Made by a program: the position numbers and the translations under genes. The notes beneath the pieces are model-generated. The model searched no databases. It saw only the letters and a program-made list of their open reading frames with translations, and was not told the DNA's origin. Source: Bog-756 sp963769905 (lineage in GTDB: Bacteria; Actinomycetota; Acidimicrobiia; Acidimicrobiales; RAAP-2). From it: a DNA stretch of 64,000 nt. This document shows positions 41,527 through 49,065 of the stretch, one piece after another. Where the stretch lies: the NCBI GenBank assembly GCA_963769905.1, contig CAVYNG010000002.1, positions 2,108,001-2,172,000 on the forward strand, written 5' to 3'. Position 1 is the first letter of the stretch. Every line of letters starts with the position of its first letter.

Positions 41527-43173
41527 TCAGGTCTCGGTCTGCGTGGAGGCGCCGGCGACCGAGTACTCGTCCACGAGCACCGAGGCAGGGTCGAGTGCCG
41601 ATTCGGCCGCGGGCACCTCCCGTGTCACTGCTCCCACTGCGTGACGCGCGTCACGGCGGGAAGGCCGTGTGCCGGTCAGCACGACACCCAGCACCGGCGC
41701 CTCCATACGCCTGAGGGCATCTCCGGCTCGGCGGGCATCGTCGAAGGTGGTCGTCCAGCACTCACCCACCACCAGAACCACGTCCACCGCACGTGACAGC
41801 GCCTCCCCATGGTGGGCGACCAGCAGCGGAGGAGCCTCGACGACGATCACATCGGCGACGCTTCTGGCCGCATCGATCACCGCTGGGGCTCTCGTCACGA
41901 GTTGTGCGCTGTTGACGACGAAGTCGGCCAGCGGCAGGAAGTAGACGAGCTCGACCGCCGAGGGCTCGAGGCGCGCCTCGACATCCTCCGGCGCGACCTC
42001 GCCGGAAACCGCGCCGGTCGCGATCCCCAGTGGTCCGTTGCCGAGCTCGGCCGTGCTGATCACGACGGCCCGCTGGCCCGCCTCGGCGTAGGTTGCGGCA
42101 AAATTGGCGACCACCTGCGACCGGGTCTTCTCCGATCCGGGCGACACGACGAGGACGACCTGACGCCGTCCCAAACTCTCGGGCTGGTCCGCGTCGTCGT
42201 GGGCGACCGGTGCCGGTGAAGGTCCGCGGCCCTTGGCGAGAGGGGAGCTGTCACCGCCGAGAAGCCCGCTCCCGACGAGGAAGTCGAGGCTGTTGTCCGG
42301 CGCGTTCCGCGCGGCAAGAGACTCGAAGAGCACCGACATGCGCAGCATTCGATAGGCCTCGGCGCCCGGAGACTCCGGAGCGTCCACGACGGCAAGTCCT
42401 CGGGAGGAATCCCCGGCCGACTTCGACGATCCGGGGATCTCGACGACCACCGGATATCCGAAGGTCGACTCCGCCCGGTCGGCGCTGCGCAATCGCTTGT
42501 CGAGGAGCTCACGTGCGAGCACGATGGCAGCGCCGAGCAGCATTCCGATGACCAGGCCTGCGAGGAGGCGCACCTTCCTGCTGGAGGTCAGGCTCGACTT
42601 GGCACCGCGCTTGTCCGCCGTCGACGACAACACCGCGGGCTGGAGGACCTGGAACCCGATGGAACTCGCTGTTGGCGAAGGGGCGTTCGCGCTCGAAGCC
42701 TTCTGACTCTGATGTCCCGTGACGAGCGTGACGAGAAAGTCAGCCAGCTGCGTCTCGTAGGTGTTGGCCAGGGCGATCGCTCCCACCGGCGTGGTCGAGG
42801 ACGCGGTGAGCAAAACCGGCACGGTCTGCTTGCCCCTCTTTGTCAGGACTCCGTCGGGACGGGACGAGAGGACCGTGCTGGCGTACACGGGCAGGATGTC
42901 CAGGTTGGCCGCCTGGAGCGTCGCAGTCGTCACAGAAGTGCTTGCGGCGTAAAACTCGATTTGGCCGTTCGACACTCCGGCGCCCAGGCCGCTGGTCCCG
43001 CCCGTAGGGGCGCCTCCGACGACGACGCTCGCCGAATAGGGGTAGAGCGGTGGAGCGTGCTTTTTGGGGTGGCCAGCCGGGATGACGATGCCGAGCACCG
43101 CACCGACGACGCCGAGCACGAGGAGCAGTCGCCAACTGCGCCGAAGCGCCCCCCAAAAGTCGATCGGCTCCAT
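41527..43173 (-). CDS. Wzz/CpsC-like chain-length protein fused to a degenerate BY-kinase-like domain
   Basis: 548 residues from ATG 43173 (MEPIDFWGALRRSWRLLLVL), with GGGAG 4-5 nt upstream. A first helix LLLVLGVVGAVLGIVIPAG and a second LLAGLVIGMLLGAAIVLA bracket an external domain (about 40-205), as in polysaccharide co-polymerases. The cytoplasmic part (about 240-540) has the shape of a tyrosine autokinase, but the Walker A is VVSPGSEKTRSQVVANFA rather than the usual GEGKS/T, the A' motif is AVVISTAE rather than LLIDAD, and no C-terminal Tyr cluster is present. Walker B survives partly (DVIVVEAPPLLVAHHG). It is therefore probably a structural or regulatory partner of the polymerase, not an active kinase. 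Confidence 0.82.
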   Translation of the reverse strand: MEPIDFWGALRRSWRLLLVLGVVGAVLGIVIPAGHPKKHAPPLYPYSASVVVGGAPTGGTSGLGAGVSNGQIEFYAASTSVTTATLQAANLDILPVYASTVLSSRPDGVLTKRGKQTVPVLLTASSTTPVGAIALANTYETQLADFLVTLVTGHQSQKASSANAPSPTASSIGFQVLQPAVLSSTADKRGAKSSLTSSRKVRLLAGLVIGMLLGAAIVLARELLDKRLRSADRAESTFGYPVVVEIPGSSKSAGDSSRGLAVVDAPESPGAEAYRMLRMSVLFESLAARNAPDNSLDFLVGSGLLGGDSSPLAKGRGPSPAPVAHDDADQPESLGRRQVVLVVSPGSEKTRSQVVANFAATYAEAGQRAVVISTAELGNGPLGIATGAVSGEVAPEDVEARLEPSAVELVYFLPLADFVVNSAQLVTRAPAVIDAARSVADVIVVEAPPLLVAHHGEALSRAVDVVLVVGECWTTTFDDARRAGDALRRMEAPVLGVVLTGTRPSRRDARHAVGAVTREVPAAESALDPASVLVDEYSVAGASTQTET

Positions 43174-43207
43174 CGCTCTCCCAGTTCCTGCCCAACGTAG
43201 AGTGGCC

Positions 43208-43213
43208 ATTCTA
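43208..43213 (-). promoter_or_regulatory. -10 box (TAGAAT) of the Wzz-Wzy unit
   Basis: TAGAAT on the minus strand gives a leader of about 30 nt that holds the GGGAG ribosome site of the Wzz-like gene. Confidence 0.45.
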
Positions 43214-43426
43214 CACCGGGTATCGCGCTTTCCAAGGGCGCCGATCGGCCCGAATTCCGTTCATCGCAACCTGCTTCGGGGACACGAGCGTGCCTACGGG
43301 TCCCGGCGCGTGGGGGGGTCCGACGACGGCCGCGCCGTGAGGGGCTCCCCGACCGTGAGGAACGACTCGGCCGAGAGGAAGTCCGGGACGAACCGTCGGA
43401 CCGTGCGGACTCTCGAAAGCTGTCCG

Positions 43427-43445
43427 GGTTCTCCGCCGGAGAACC
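43427..43445. promoter_or_regulatory. Perfect 8-bp hairpin / inverted repeat
   Basis: GGTTCTCC GCC GGAGAACC. Could be an operator or an RNA hairpin on a long leader. Function unknown. Confidence 0.45.
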
Positions 43446-43494
43446 GGTCGGACACCTGTCGGACGATCGCCACGGACCCGCCGGCAGCCGTCCA

Positions 43495-43512
43495 ATCCCC
43501 AATATTGGGGAT
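43495..43512. promoter_or_regulatory. 18-bp perfect palindrome, operator-like
   Basis: ATCCCCAATATTGGGGAT reads the same on both strands. It ends 22 bp before the plus-strand TAGCGT box, which places it over the -35 region of the dehydratase operon. The outer half-sites resemble those beside the LPXTG-gene repeat (ATCCCC...GGGA at 6341-6357). The AT centre is unusual in this GC-rich DNA. Confidence 0.55.
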
Positions 43513-43534
43513 GGCCACGCCGACATCCCCTCTA

Positions 43535-43540
43535 TAGCGT
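43535..43540 (+). promoter_or_regulatory. -10 box (TAGCGT) of the dehydratase operon
   Basis: A TAnnnT match overlapping TATAGC at 43533. It implies a leader of about 255 nt before ATG 43803, or a further promoter downstream. Confidence 0.3.
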
Positions 43541-43637
43541 CGTCACCGCCGACCTTGTACCGCTCGATCGCCCCGCCGTGCGGTGTGGCAGGGGTCGCAC
43601 GGGTGATGACACAATGGTGGGCCGGAGCAGGATCTCT

Positions 43638-43664
43638 CTCCGACCGGCCGTCGAGCCGTCGGAG
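43638..43664. promoter_or_regulatory. Spaced inverted repeat CTCCGAC...GTCGGAG
   Basis: A 7-bp inverted repeat with 13 bp between the arms, inside the predicted leader of the dehydratase gene. The GTCGGA core also occurs several times further upstream. Confidence 0.35.
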
Positions 43665-43802
43665 ACAGTGTGGAGGCCAGGGGGACACCAGGGGGAGCAC
43701 ACCGGCAGCCTGGTGCCGGAAACAGTAGTCGGAGGGGCGCGAGCGGATTGAGTACACGAAGGCTGGAGGCGGGCGGCACGAGTTGGTCGGGGGGGCTGTC
43801 GG

Positions 43803-45923
43803 ATGGATGTGCCTGTGTCACCAGATGAGTTCCTAGTGGATTCGCGGCCGGGTCCCGGATCGAGCACGCAGGCGAGGACCAACGTCGCGATGCGAGCGAG
43901 CCGGATCCGCTCACGTCTCGTCTTCATGGTGCTCGACGCCTTGTGCGTCGTGGCCGGGTACGGACTCGCCGAAATCTCCTACTTCCGAGACAAGGCACCA
44001 GGCCAGTACTGGCAGCACTTCTTCAGCTTCATCCTGGTCGCCCTCGTCGTCACCATCACCGCGAACCACTTCTTCGGGCTCTACGGACGCATGTGGCGCC
44101 ACGCCGGGGCCGACGAGGCCCGGCAGCTCGTCCTGTCGGCGGTCGTCGTCGTCGCCGTCCTCATCGCCGTCTATCCCTTCGGCCGCCGCGCGAAGTTCGA
44201 GTTGGTTCCGCTGATGGTGATCGTCGTCGGCTGCATGTTCACCAGTGCCGGGATGGGGTTGCTCCGGTTCCACTCGAGGCTGTTCGCCTGGCAGCGCGGC
44301 TCGCGGCGCGTGGGGCTGCGGGTGGCCGTCGTCGGCAGCCGCGACGCGGGTGCTGCGGCGATCCGCGAGATGCTGCGGAGCCCGGGTGCGGGTCTCGTCC
44401 CCGTGGCCGTCTTCGACGACGACGTGCGGGCGCACGGACTTTCGATGCTCGGCGTGCCGGTCGTCGGGTCGATCGACGACATCCCGGCATCGACCAGCCG
44501 GTACACCCTCCAACAGGTGCTCTTGACCATCCCCAATCCACCTCCGGAACTCGTCGAGCGGGTGCTGCGCTCCTGCGAGCAGGCGGGTCTCACCATGAAG
44601 GTGCTCCCCGGAGTCTCCAATTTGGTCAAGAGCCCGGGTCACTCCACCTCTCTCCGTCAGGCGCGCGAGCCGCGCATCGAGGACCTGCTCGGGCGCACCC
44701 CGGTACCCATCGACCTCGACACCGTCCGCAGGTCGCTGTCGGGTCACCGGGTCCTCGTCACCGGCGCCGGCGGATCGATCGGCTCGGAGATCTGCCGCCA
44801 GGTCGCCGAGCTCGACCCGGCGCTGCTGGTGCTCCTCGACCACGACGAAACCCACCTCCACGACACCGCGGCGACCCTTCCGATCGGATGCGAGCAGGTT
44901 CTCGTCGACATCACGGACCAGTCCGCCGTCTTCGAGGCGTTCCACCGTTACCAGCCGGAGGTGGTCTTCCACGCCGCGGCGCACAAGCACGTCCCGGTAC
45001 TCGAGGACCATCCCGTCGAAGCCGCGCGCACGAACGTCTTCGGCACTCTGAACGTCGTGGAGGCGGCCATCGAGGCCGGGGTCAGGCGCTTCGTCCAGAT
45101 CTCCACGGACAAGGCCGTGCGCCCCTCGAGCGTCATGGGAGCGTCGAAGCACCTTGCCGAGCAGATCGTGCTTGCGCGAGCGCCACTCGGGGCCTCTTAC
45201 TGCACCGTGCGATTCGGCAACGTCCTCGGAAGCCGCGGGAGCGTGATCCCCACCTTTGCCCGTCAGATCGCCAACGGTGGCCCGGTCACCGTCACCGATC
45301 CACGCATGACCCGGTTCTTCATGAGCGTCGAGGAGGCGGTCCAGCTGGTGCTCGAATCGTCGATGCTCTCCGACGGCGGCGGCGAGATCTTCATGCTCGA
45401 GATGGGCGATCCGGTCCGCATCCTCGAGCTGGCCGAACGGATGATCCGACTGTCCGGCTACCAGGTGGACGTCGACATCCCCATCGACATCATCGGCATC
45501 CGACCGGGCGAGAAACTCGACGAGGAGCTGCGCAGGCCCGAAGAGGAGATCCTCACCACCTACCACCCGTACATCAACCAGCTGATCCCGATCACCTCGT
45601 CGCCCGAAGAGTTCTCGCACCGGATGGTCGAGCTCGAATCCTCGGTCGCCCGTCGCGACGCGGTCGCGGTGAGGGACCTGCTGTTCGGACGGGCACCGGT
45701 CGACCCCGCGGCGGAGGCCGCTGCAAAGGCCGAGCTCGAACTCGTGAGCACGGCCAACGGTTCGAACGGACATGCGGCGGCCAACGGTTCGAACGGACAT
45801 GCGGCGACCAACGGCTCGAACGGACAGGCGGCGCACGGTTCGAACGGCGCGGCCGCCGATCGCAGCGCCGGTTCCGGTAGCGACGCGTCCGGCGCAGAGA
45901 ACACCGACCACGTCCCGACGTGA
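43803..45923 (+). CDS. Membrane-bound UDP-sugar 4,6-dehydratase, PglF/CapD/FlaA1-like, with Asn-Gly-Ser-rich tail
   Basis: 706 residues. Four membrane helices lie in residues 38-160 (MVLDALCVVAGYGLAEISY, FSFILVALVVTITANHFFG, and LSAVVVVAVLIAVYPFG with VPLMVIVVGCMFTS). A CoA-binding-like fold follows (VAVVGSRDAGAAAIREML). The dehydratase domain has VLVTGAGGSIGSEICRQ, a conserved STDKAVRPSSVMGASK with Met in place of the catalytic Tyr as in PglF, and GSRGSVIPTFARQIANGGPV. It converts UDP-GlcNAc to a 4-keto-6-deoxy sugar, the first step to bacillosamine-type sugars. The last 60 residues repeat ANGSNGHA-like units, absent from relatives I know. Heads a four-gene operon. Confidence 0.9.
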   Translation: MDVPVSPDEFLVDSRPGPGSSTQARTNVAMRASRIRSRLVFMVLDALCVVAGYGLAEISYFRDKAPGQYWQHFFSFILVALVVTITANHFFGLYGRMWRHAGADEARQLVLSAVVVVAVLIAVYPFGRRAKFELVPLMVIVVGCMFTSAGMGLLRFHSRLFAWQRGSRRVGLRVAVVGSRDAGAAAIREMLRSPGAGLVPVAVFDDDVRAHGLSMLGVPVVGSIDDIPASTSRYTLQQVLLTIPNPPPELVERVLRSCEQAGLTMKVLPGVSNLVKSPGHSTSLRQAREPRIEDLLGRTPVPIDLDTVRRSLSGHRVLVTGAGGSIGSEICRQVAELDPALLVLLDHDETHLHDTAATLPIGCEQVLVDITDQSAVFEAFHRYQPEVVFHAAAHKHVPVLEDHPVEAARTNVFGTLNVVEAAIEAGVRRFVQISTDKAVRPSSVMGASKHLAEQIVLARAPLGASYCTVRFGNVLGSRGSVIPTFARQIANGGPVTVTDPRMTRFFMSVEEAVQLVLESSMLSDGGGEIFMLEMGDPVRILELAERMIRLSGYQVDVDIPIDIIGIRPGEKLDEELRRPEEEILTTYHPYINQLIPITSSPEEFSHRMVELESSVARRDAVAVRDLLFGRAPVDPAAEAAAKAELELVSTANGSNGHAAANGSNGHAATNGSNGQAAHGSNGAAADRSAGSGSDASGAENTDHVPT
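45754..45850 (+). repeat. 27-bp tandem repeat coding for Asn-Gly-Ser-Asn-Gly units
   Basis: Units beginning CCAACGGTTCGAACGGACA start at 45754, 45781 and 45808, with a partial fourth at about 45834. They code the low-complexity C-terminal tail of the dehydratase. Likely to vary in copy number between strains. Confidence 0.7.
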
Positions 45924-45945
45924 CTCCGGCTCCGGGCGCCACCGG

Positions 45946-47214
45946 GTGAACCCGGGCACCGGTCCCACCAAGCTCGTCGTCGTCGGCCAGGGCTACGTCG
46001 GGTTGCCGCTCGCGCTGCGCGCCGTCGATGCCGGCTTCGACGTCATCGGCTTCGACATCGACCCGGAGCGGATCAAGCGGCTGACCGCGGGGAGCTCCTA
46101 CGTCGAGGACATCCCCGACGAGCGGCTGGTCGACGCAAATGCGTCCGGCCGGTACCAGGCGACCGACGATCCTGCGCGGCTCGCGGGCTTCGACGTAGCC
46201 GTGATCGACGTCCCGACCCCGTTGCGCGACGGGGTACCCAACCTTTCCTACGTCGAGAGCGCCACAGCAGAGCTCGCCCGCCACCTTCGCCCGGGGTGCA
46301 CCGTCGTGCTCGAGTCGACCAGCTACCCCGGCACCACCGAAGAGCTGGTGGCACCCATCCTCGAGGAGGCTTCCGGGCTGGTCGCCGGTCGGGACTTCCA
46401 CCTCGGCTATAGCCCCGAGCGGATCGACCCGGGCAACCGCGAGTGGCGCCTCGAGAACACGCCGAAGGTCGTCTCCGGTGTGGACGAGAGCTCGTGCGAG
46501 GCCGTCCGGTCCTTCTACGACCAGATCGTCGATCGCACCGTGCCCGTGTCGGGCACGAGGGAGGCCGAGCTCACCAAGCTGCTCGAGAACACCTTCCGCC
46601 ACGTGAACATCGCCCTGGTGAACGAGCTCGCCATGTTCGCCGCCGACCTCGACATCGACGTGTGGGAGGCGATCGACGCCGCCTCGACGAAGCCGTTCGG
46701 CTATCTCCGGTTCACACCCGGGCCGGGTGTCGGCGGCCACTGCCTCCCCATCGATCCGAGCTACCTCTCGTGGAAGGTCCGACGTAGCCTCGGTCAGCCG
46801 TTCCGATTCGTCGAGCTTGCGAACGACGTCAACGAGCACATGCCCGACTACGTGGTCCGGCGGCTCATCCTCGCGATGAACCAGAGGGGCCGTGCGGTCA
46901 AGGGATCGCGCATACTCCTCCTCGGCATCGCTTACAAGCGCAACACCGGAGACGCCCGCGAGTCTCCGGGCACCCTGATCGCGCGCTCACTCGCGGCACT
47001 GGGCGCTACGGTACGGATCGTGGACCCACACCTGTCGAGCGCAGAGGTCCCCTACCTCCTCGTCGAGCTCACCGCCGAGGAGCTGACGAGAGCGGACGCG
47101 ACCGTCATCGTGACCGATCACGACGCGTTCGACTACGACCTCGTCCGGTCGCGGGCCACCTACGTGCTCGACACCCGCAATCGGCTGCGCGGGCCGTCGG
47201 TCGAGCACCTCTGA
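45946..47214 (+). CDS. Nucleotide-sugar (UDP-sugar) 6-dehydrogenase
   Basis: 422 residues from GTG 45946. Rossmann motif KLVVVGQGYVGLPLAL (9-24), then VIDVPTPLRDGVPNLSYVES, LESTSYPGTTEELVAPIL, LGYSPERIDPGN and the catalytic Cys in GPGVGGHCLPIDPSY. The C-terminal domain has LLLGIAYKRNTGDARESPG. This is the WecC/WbpA/TviB branch, making a UDP-hexuronic or N-acetyl-hexosaminuronic acid. It supplies an acidic sugar, a possible substrate for the AsnB-like amidotransferase. Follows the dehydratase by 22 bp. An in-frame extension upstream to 45772 is the shifted reading of the Asn-Gly-Ser repeats. Confidence 0.92.
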   Translation: MNPGTGPTKLVVVGQGYVGLPLALRAVDAGFDVIGFDIDPERIKRLTAGSSYVEDIPDERLVDANASGRYQATDDPARLAGFDVAVIDVPTPLRDGVPNLSYVESATAELARHLRPGCTVVLESTSYPGTTEELVAPILEEASGLVAGRDFHLGYSPERIDPGNREWRLENTPKVVSGVDESSCEAVRSFYDQIVDRTVPVSGTREAELTKLLENTFRHVNIALVNELAMFAADLDIDVWEAIDAASTKPFGYLRFTPGPGVGGHCLPIDPSYLSWKVRRSLGQPFRFVELANDVNEHMPDYVVRRLILAMNQRGRAVKGSRILLLGIAYKRNTGDARESPGTLIARSLAALGATVRIVDPHLSSAEVPYLLVELTAEELTRADATVIVTDHDAFDYDLVRSRATYVLDTRNRLRGPSVEHL

Positions 47215-47302
47215 CCGCTCGGATGGACCGAACGGCGCCGGGCAGGGCGGGGCGGCGATCGGACGGGCCTTCCGAGGCTTCCGGTTCCGTCGGGTCGCGT
47301 CG

Positions 47303-48244
47303 ATGAAGGTCCTGGTGACAGGGGGCGCGGGATTCATCGGTGCCAATCTGTGCCGATCGCTCGCCTCGGTCCCGCAAGTCTCCGAGGTGGTCGCCCTCGA
47401 CGATCTCTCGACCGGCAGAAAGGACAACCTCGCCGGCTTGGCCCAAGTCGAGCTCGTCGAGGGATCGATTCTCGACGCCGACCTGCTCGACCACCTCGTC
47501 GACGGGGTCGCGTCGGTCGTGCACCTGGCGGCCCGGCCGTCGGTCCCGCGGTCACTCGCCGATCCGATGGCTACCCATCGGGTCAACGCAACCGGCACGA
47601 TGGAGGTCCTCGAGGCCGCGCGTCGTCACGGCCTGCCTCAGGTCGTCGTCGCCTCCTCGTCGTCGGTCTACGGCGCGAACCCGGCGTTGCCCAAGCGAGA
47701 GGACATGGCGACGTTCCCGGTCAGCCCGTACGCCGCGAGCAAGCTCGCGGCCGAGTCCGCAGCCCTCGCCTACGGCCGTTCCTTCTCCCTGCCGGTGCTC
47801 GCATTCCGGTTCTTCAATGTCTTCGGTCCCCTGCAGCCCGCCGACCACGCTTATGCCGCGGTCGTGCCCACATTCGTCGCGGCGGCGCGGCGCAGGGATC
47901 CGCTGCCGGTGCACGGTGACGGGCGCCAGACCCGCGACTTCACCTTCGTCGGGAGCGTCGTGTCCGTCCTCACCGAGGCCGTCACCCGCGCGGTGAGCGA
48001 CCCGGAGCCGGTGAACCTCGCGTTCGGGACGAGAGTCTCCCTGCTCGAACTCATCGACCTGCTCGAGAGGGTGGTCGGTCGGGCGCTCGAGCGCCGTCAC
48101 GACCAACCGAGGGTCGGCGACGTCCGCGATTCGCAGGCCGACCAGACCAGGTTGGCTCGTCTGTTCCCTGCGATCGAGCCGATCGCCCTCGAGGACGGCA
48201 TTCGGGCCACCGTCGAGTGGTTCGAGCAGGACCTTGGCTCCTGA
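47303..48244 (+). CDS. NAD-dependent nucleotide-sugar epimerase/dehydratase (GalE/WbpP-like)
   Basis: 313 residues, short-chain dehydrogenase fold. MKVLVTGGAGFIGANLC holds the NAD loop, VASSSSVYGANPALPK the catalytic Ser region and SPYAASKLAAESAALAY the YxxxK pair. RFFNVFGPLQPADHAYAAVV and GDGRQTRDFTFVGSVV are typical of UDP-glucose or UDP-GlcNAc 4-epimerases of O-antigen loci. Together with the dehydrogenase it could give UDP-GalNAc or a galacturonic-type sugar. It overlaps the PAP2 gene by 11 bp. Confidence 0.9.
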   Translation: MKVLVTGGAGFIGANLCRSLASVPQVSEVVALDDLSTGRKDNLAGLAQVELVEGSILDADLLDHLVDGVASVVHLAARPSVPRSLADPMATHRVNATGTMEVLEAARRHGLPQVVVASSSSVYGANPALPKREDMATFPVSPYAASKLAAESAALAYGRSFSLPVLAFRFFNVFGPLQPADHAYAAVVPTFVAAARRRDPLPVHGDGRQTRDFTFVGSVVSVLTEAVTRAVSDPEPVNLAFGTRVSLLELIDLLERVVGRALERRHDQPRVGDVRDSQADQTRLARLFPAIEPIALEDGIRATVEWFEQDLGS

Positions 48245-48905
48245 CGACACGCTGGAGGTCCGCGACGAGCCGCCGGCGAACCGCACCGGGAGCGCCGAAG
48301 CATTTGCCGGCGGCATCCTCGTCGGCTGGTCGATCCTCGGGGCGATCGCGATCCGTTCCCACCCGCAGCCCAATGCGATCGACCACTGGGGCTTCGAGTG
48401 GTTCATGCGCTCGGTCGACTCGACCACGTTGTTGCGGGCGACCGACCTCGGGTCCGAAGCCGTCCTCGCCATCGGGTCGATCCTGGCCGCGCTGATCTGT
48501 CTGCACCGCGACCGCTGGCGGGCGCTCGCGTGCGTCGCCGGACCCTTCCTCTGCGCGGTGTCCGTCGAGTACGTGCTGAAGCCGATGGTCGGGCGTCGCT
48601 TCGAAGGGGTGCTCAGCTACCCCTCTGGCAACACCGCCGACGTCGCGGCACTCGCCACCGCATGGGTCGTGGCGGTCCCCGCCCGGCTCCGACCGCTTCT
48701 CCTCGTCATCGGCACCGCTGCCGTGGGAGCGATCGTCGTGGCGGTCATCGGCCTCCGTTGGCACTACCCGACCGACGCACTGGCAGGGGTCGCGCTCGGT
48801 GTGGGGGTTGTCCTGTTGGTCGACGGAGTCCTCCATCTCGGTCCAGGCGCCCACTTCGCACATCGGCAGGCGGTCCCGCCCGGCCGGTTGCGACATCGTA
48901 TGTGA
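48234..48905 (+). CDS. PAP2-family membrane phosphatase
   Basis: 223 residues with about five membrane helices. The phosphatase motifs are slightly altered: KPMVGRRFEG (usual K-x6-RP), SYPSGNTADVAAL (usual PSGH, here with Asn for His) and VIGLRWHYPTDALAG, which keeps the catalytic His-x3-Asp. It probably releases phosphate from undecaprenyl diphosphate, recycling the carrier used by the glycan. The His-to-Asn change in the second motif may lower activity. Starts at TTG 48234 inside the epimerase gene. Confidence 0.78.
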   Translation: MAPDDTLEVRDEPPANRTGSAEAFAGGILVGWSILGAIAIRSHPQPNAIDHWGFEWFMRSVDSTTLLRATDLGSEAVLAIGSILAALICLHRDRWRALACVAGPFLCAVSVEYVLKPMVGRRFEGVLSYPSGNTADVAALATAWVVAVPARLRPLLLVIGTAAVGAIVVAVIGLRWHYPTDALAGVALGVGVVLLVDGVLHLGPGAHFAHRQAVPPGRLRHRM

Positions 48906-48964
48906 ACGACTGGTAACCACCAATCGATCGCGGTCCGCTGCCTCGTCAATCGTGACGGGGACTT

Positions 48965-48994
48965 TGTTGCGAGAAACGGGTGGGCAGGTAGGAT
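48965..48994 (+). promoter_or_regulatory. Promoter of the LuxR-type regulator gene (TTGTTG-18-TAGGAT)
   Basis: TTGTTG (48965-48970) and TAGGAT (48989-48994) are 18 bp apart, one of the few places with both elements. Gives a leader of about 65 nt with a GGGG ribosome site before ATG 49066. Confidence 0.5.
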
Positions 48995-49065
48995 GGTGGG
49001 ACTGGGAAGCACCGCGGGGCGAGGCCTTGTGCCGTTGTGGAGAACGGGCGGTGCGCGGGGGAACC

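Larger units (their letters stand above)
43174..43802. other. 629-bp divergent regulatory region, no gene seen
   Basis: Lies between the Wzz/Wzy unit (-) and the dehydratase operon (+). It holds -10 boxes on both strands, an 18-bp palindrome, a strong hairpin, several TCGGAC boxes (near 43395, 43448, 43458 and inside the inverted repeat at 43638) and a direct repeat CCAGGGGGA at about 43676 and 43687. No open frame here looks coding. Confidence 0.6.

Noticed and set aside
48799..49065. Upstream extension of the regulator frame (89 codons)
   Set aside because: It lies over the promoter (TTGTTG-18-TAGGAT) and the end of the PAP2 gene. ATG 49066 has a good ribosome site.
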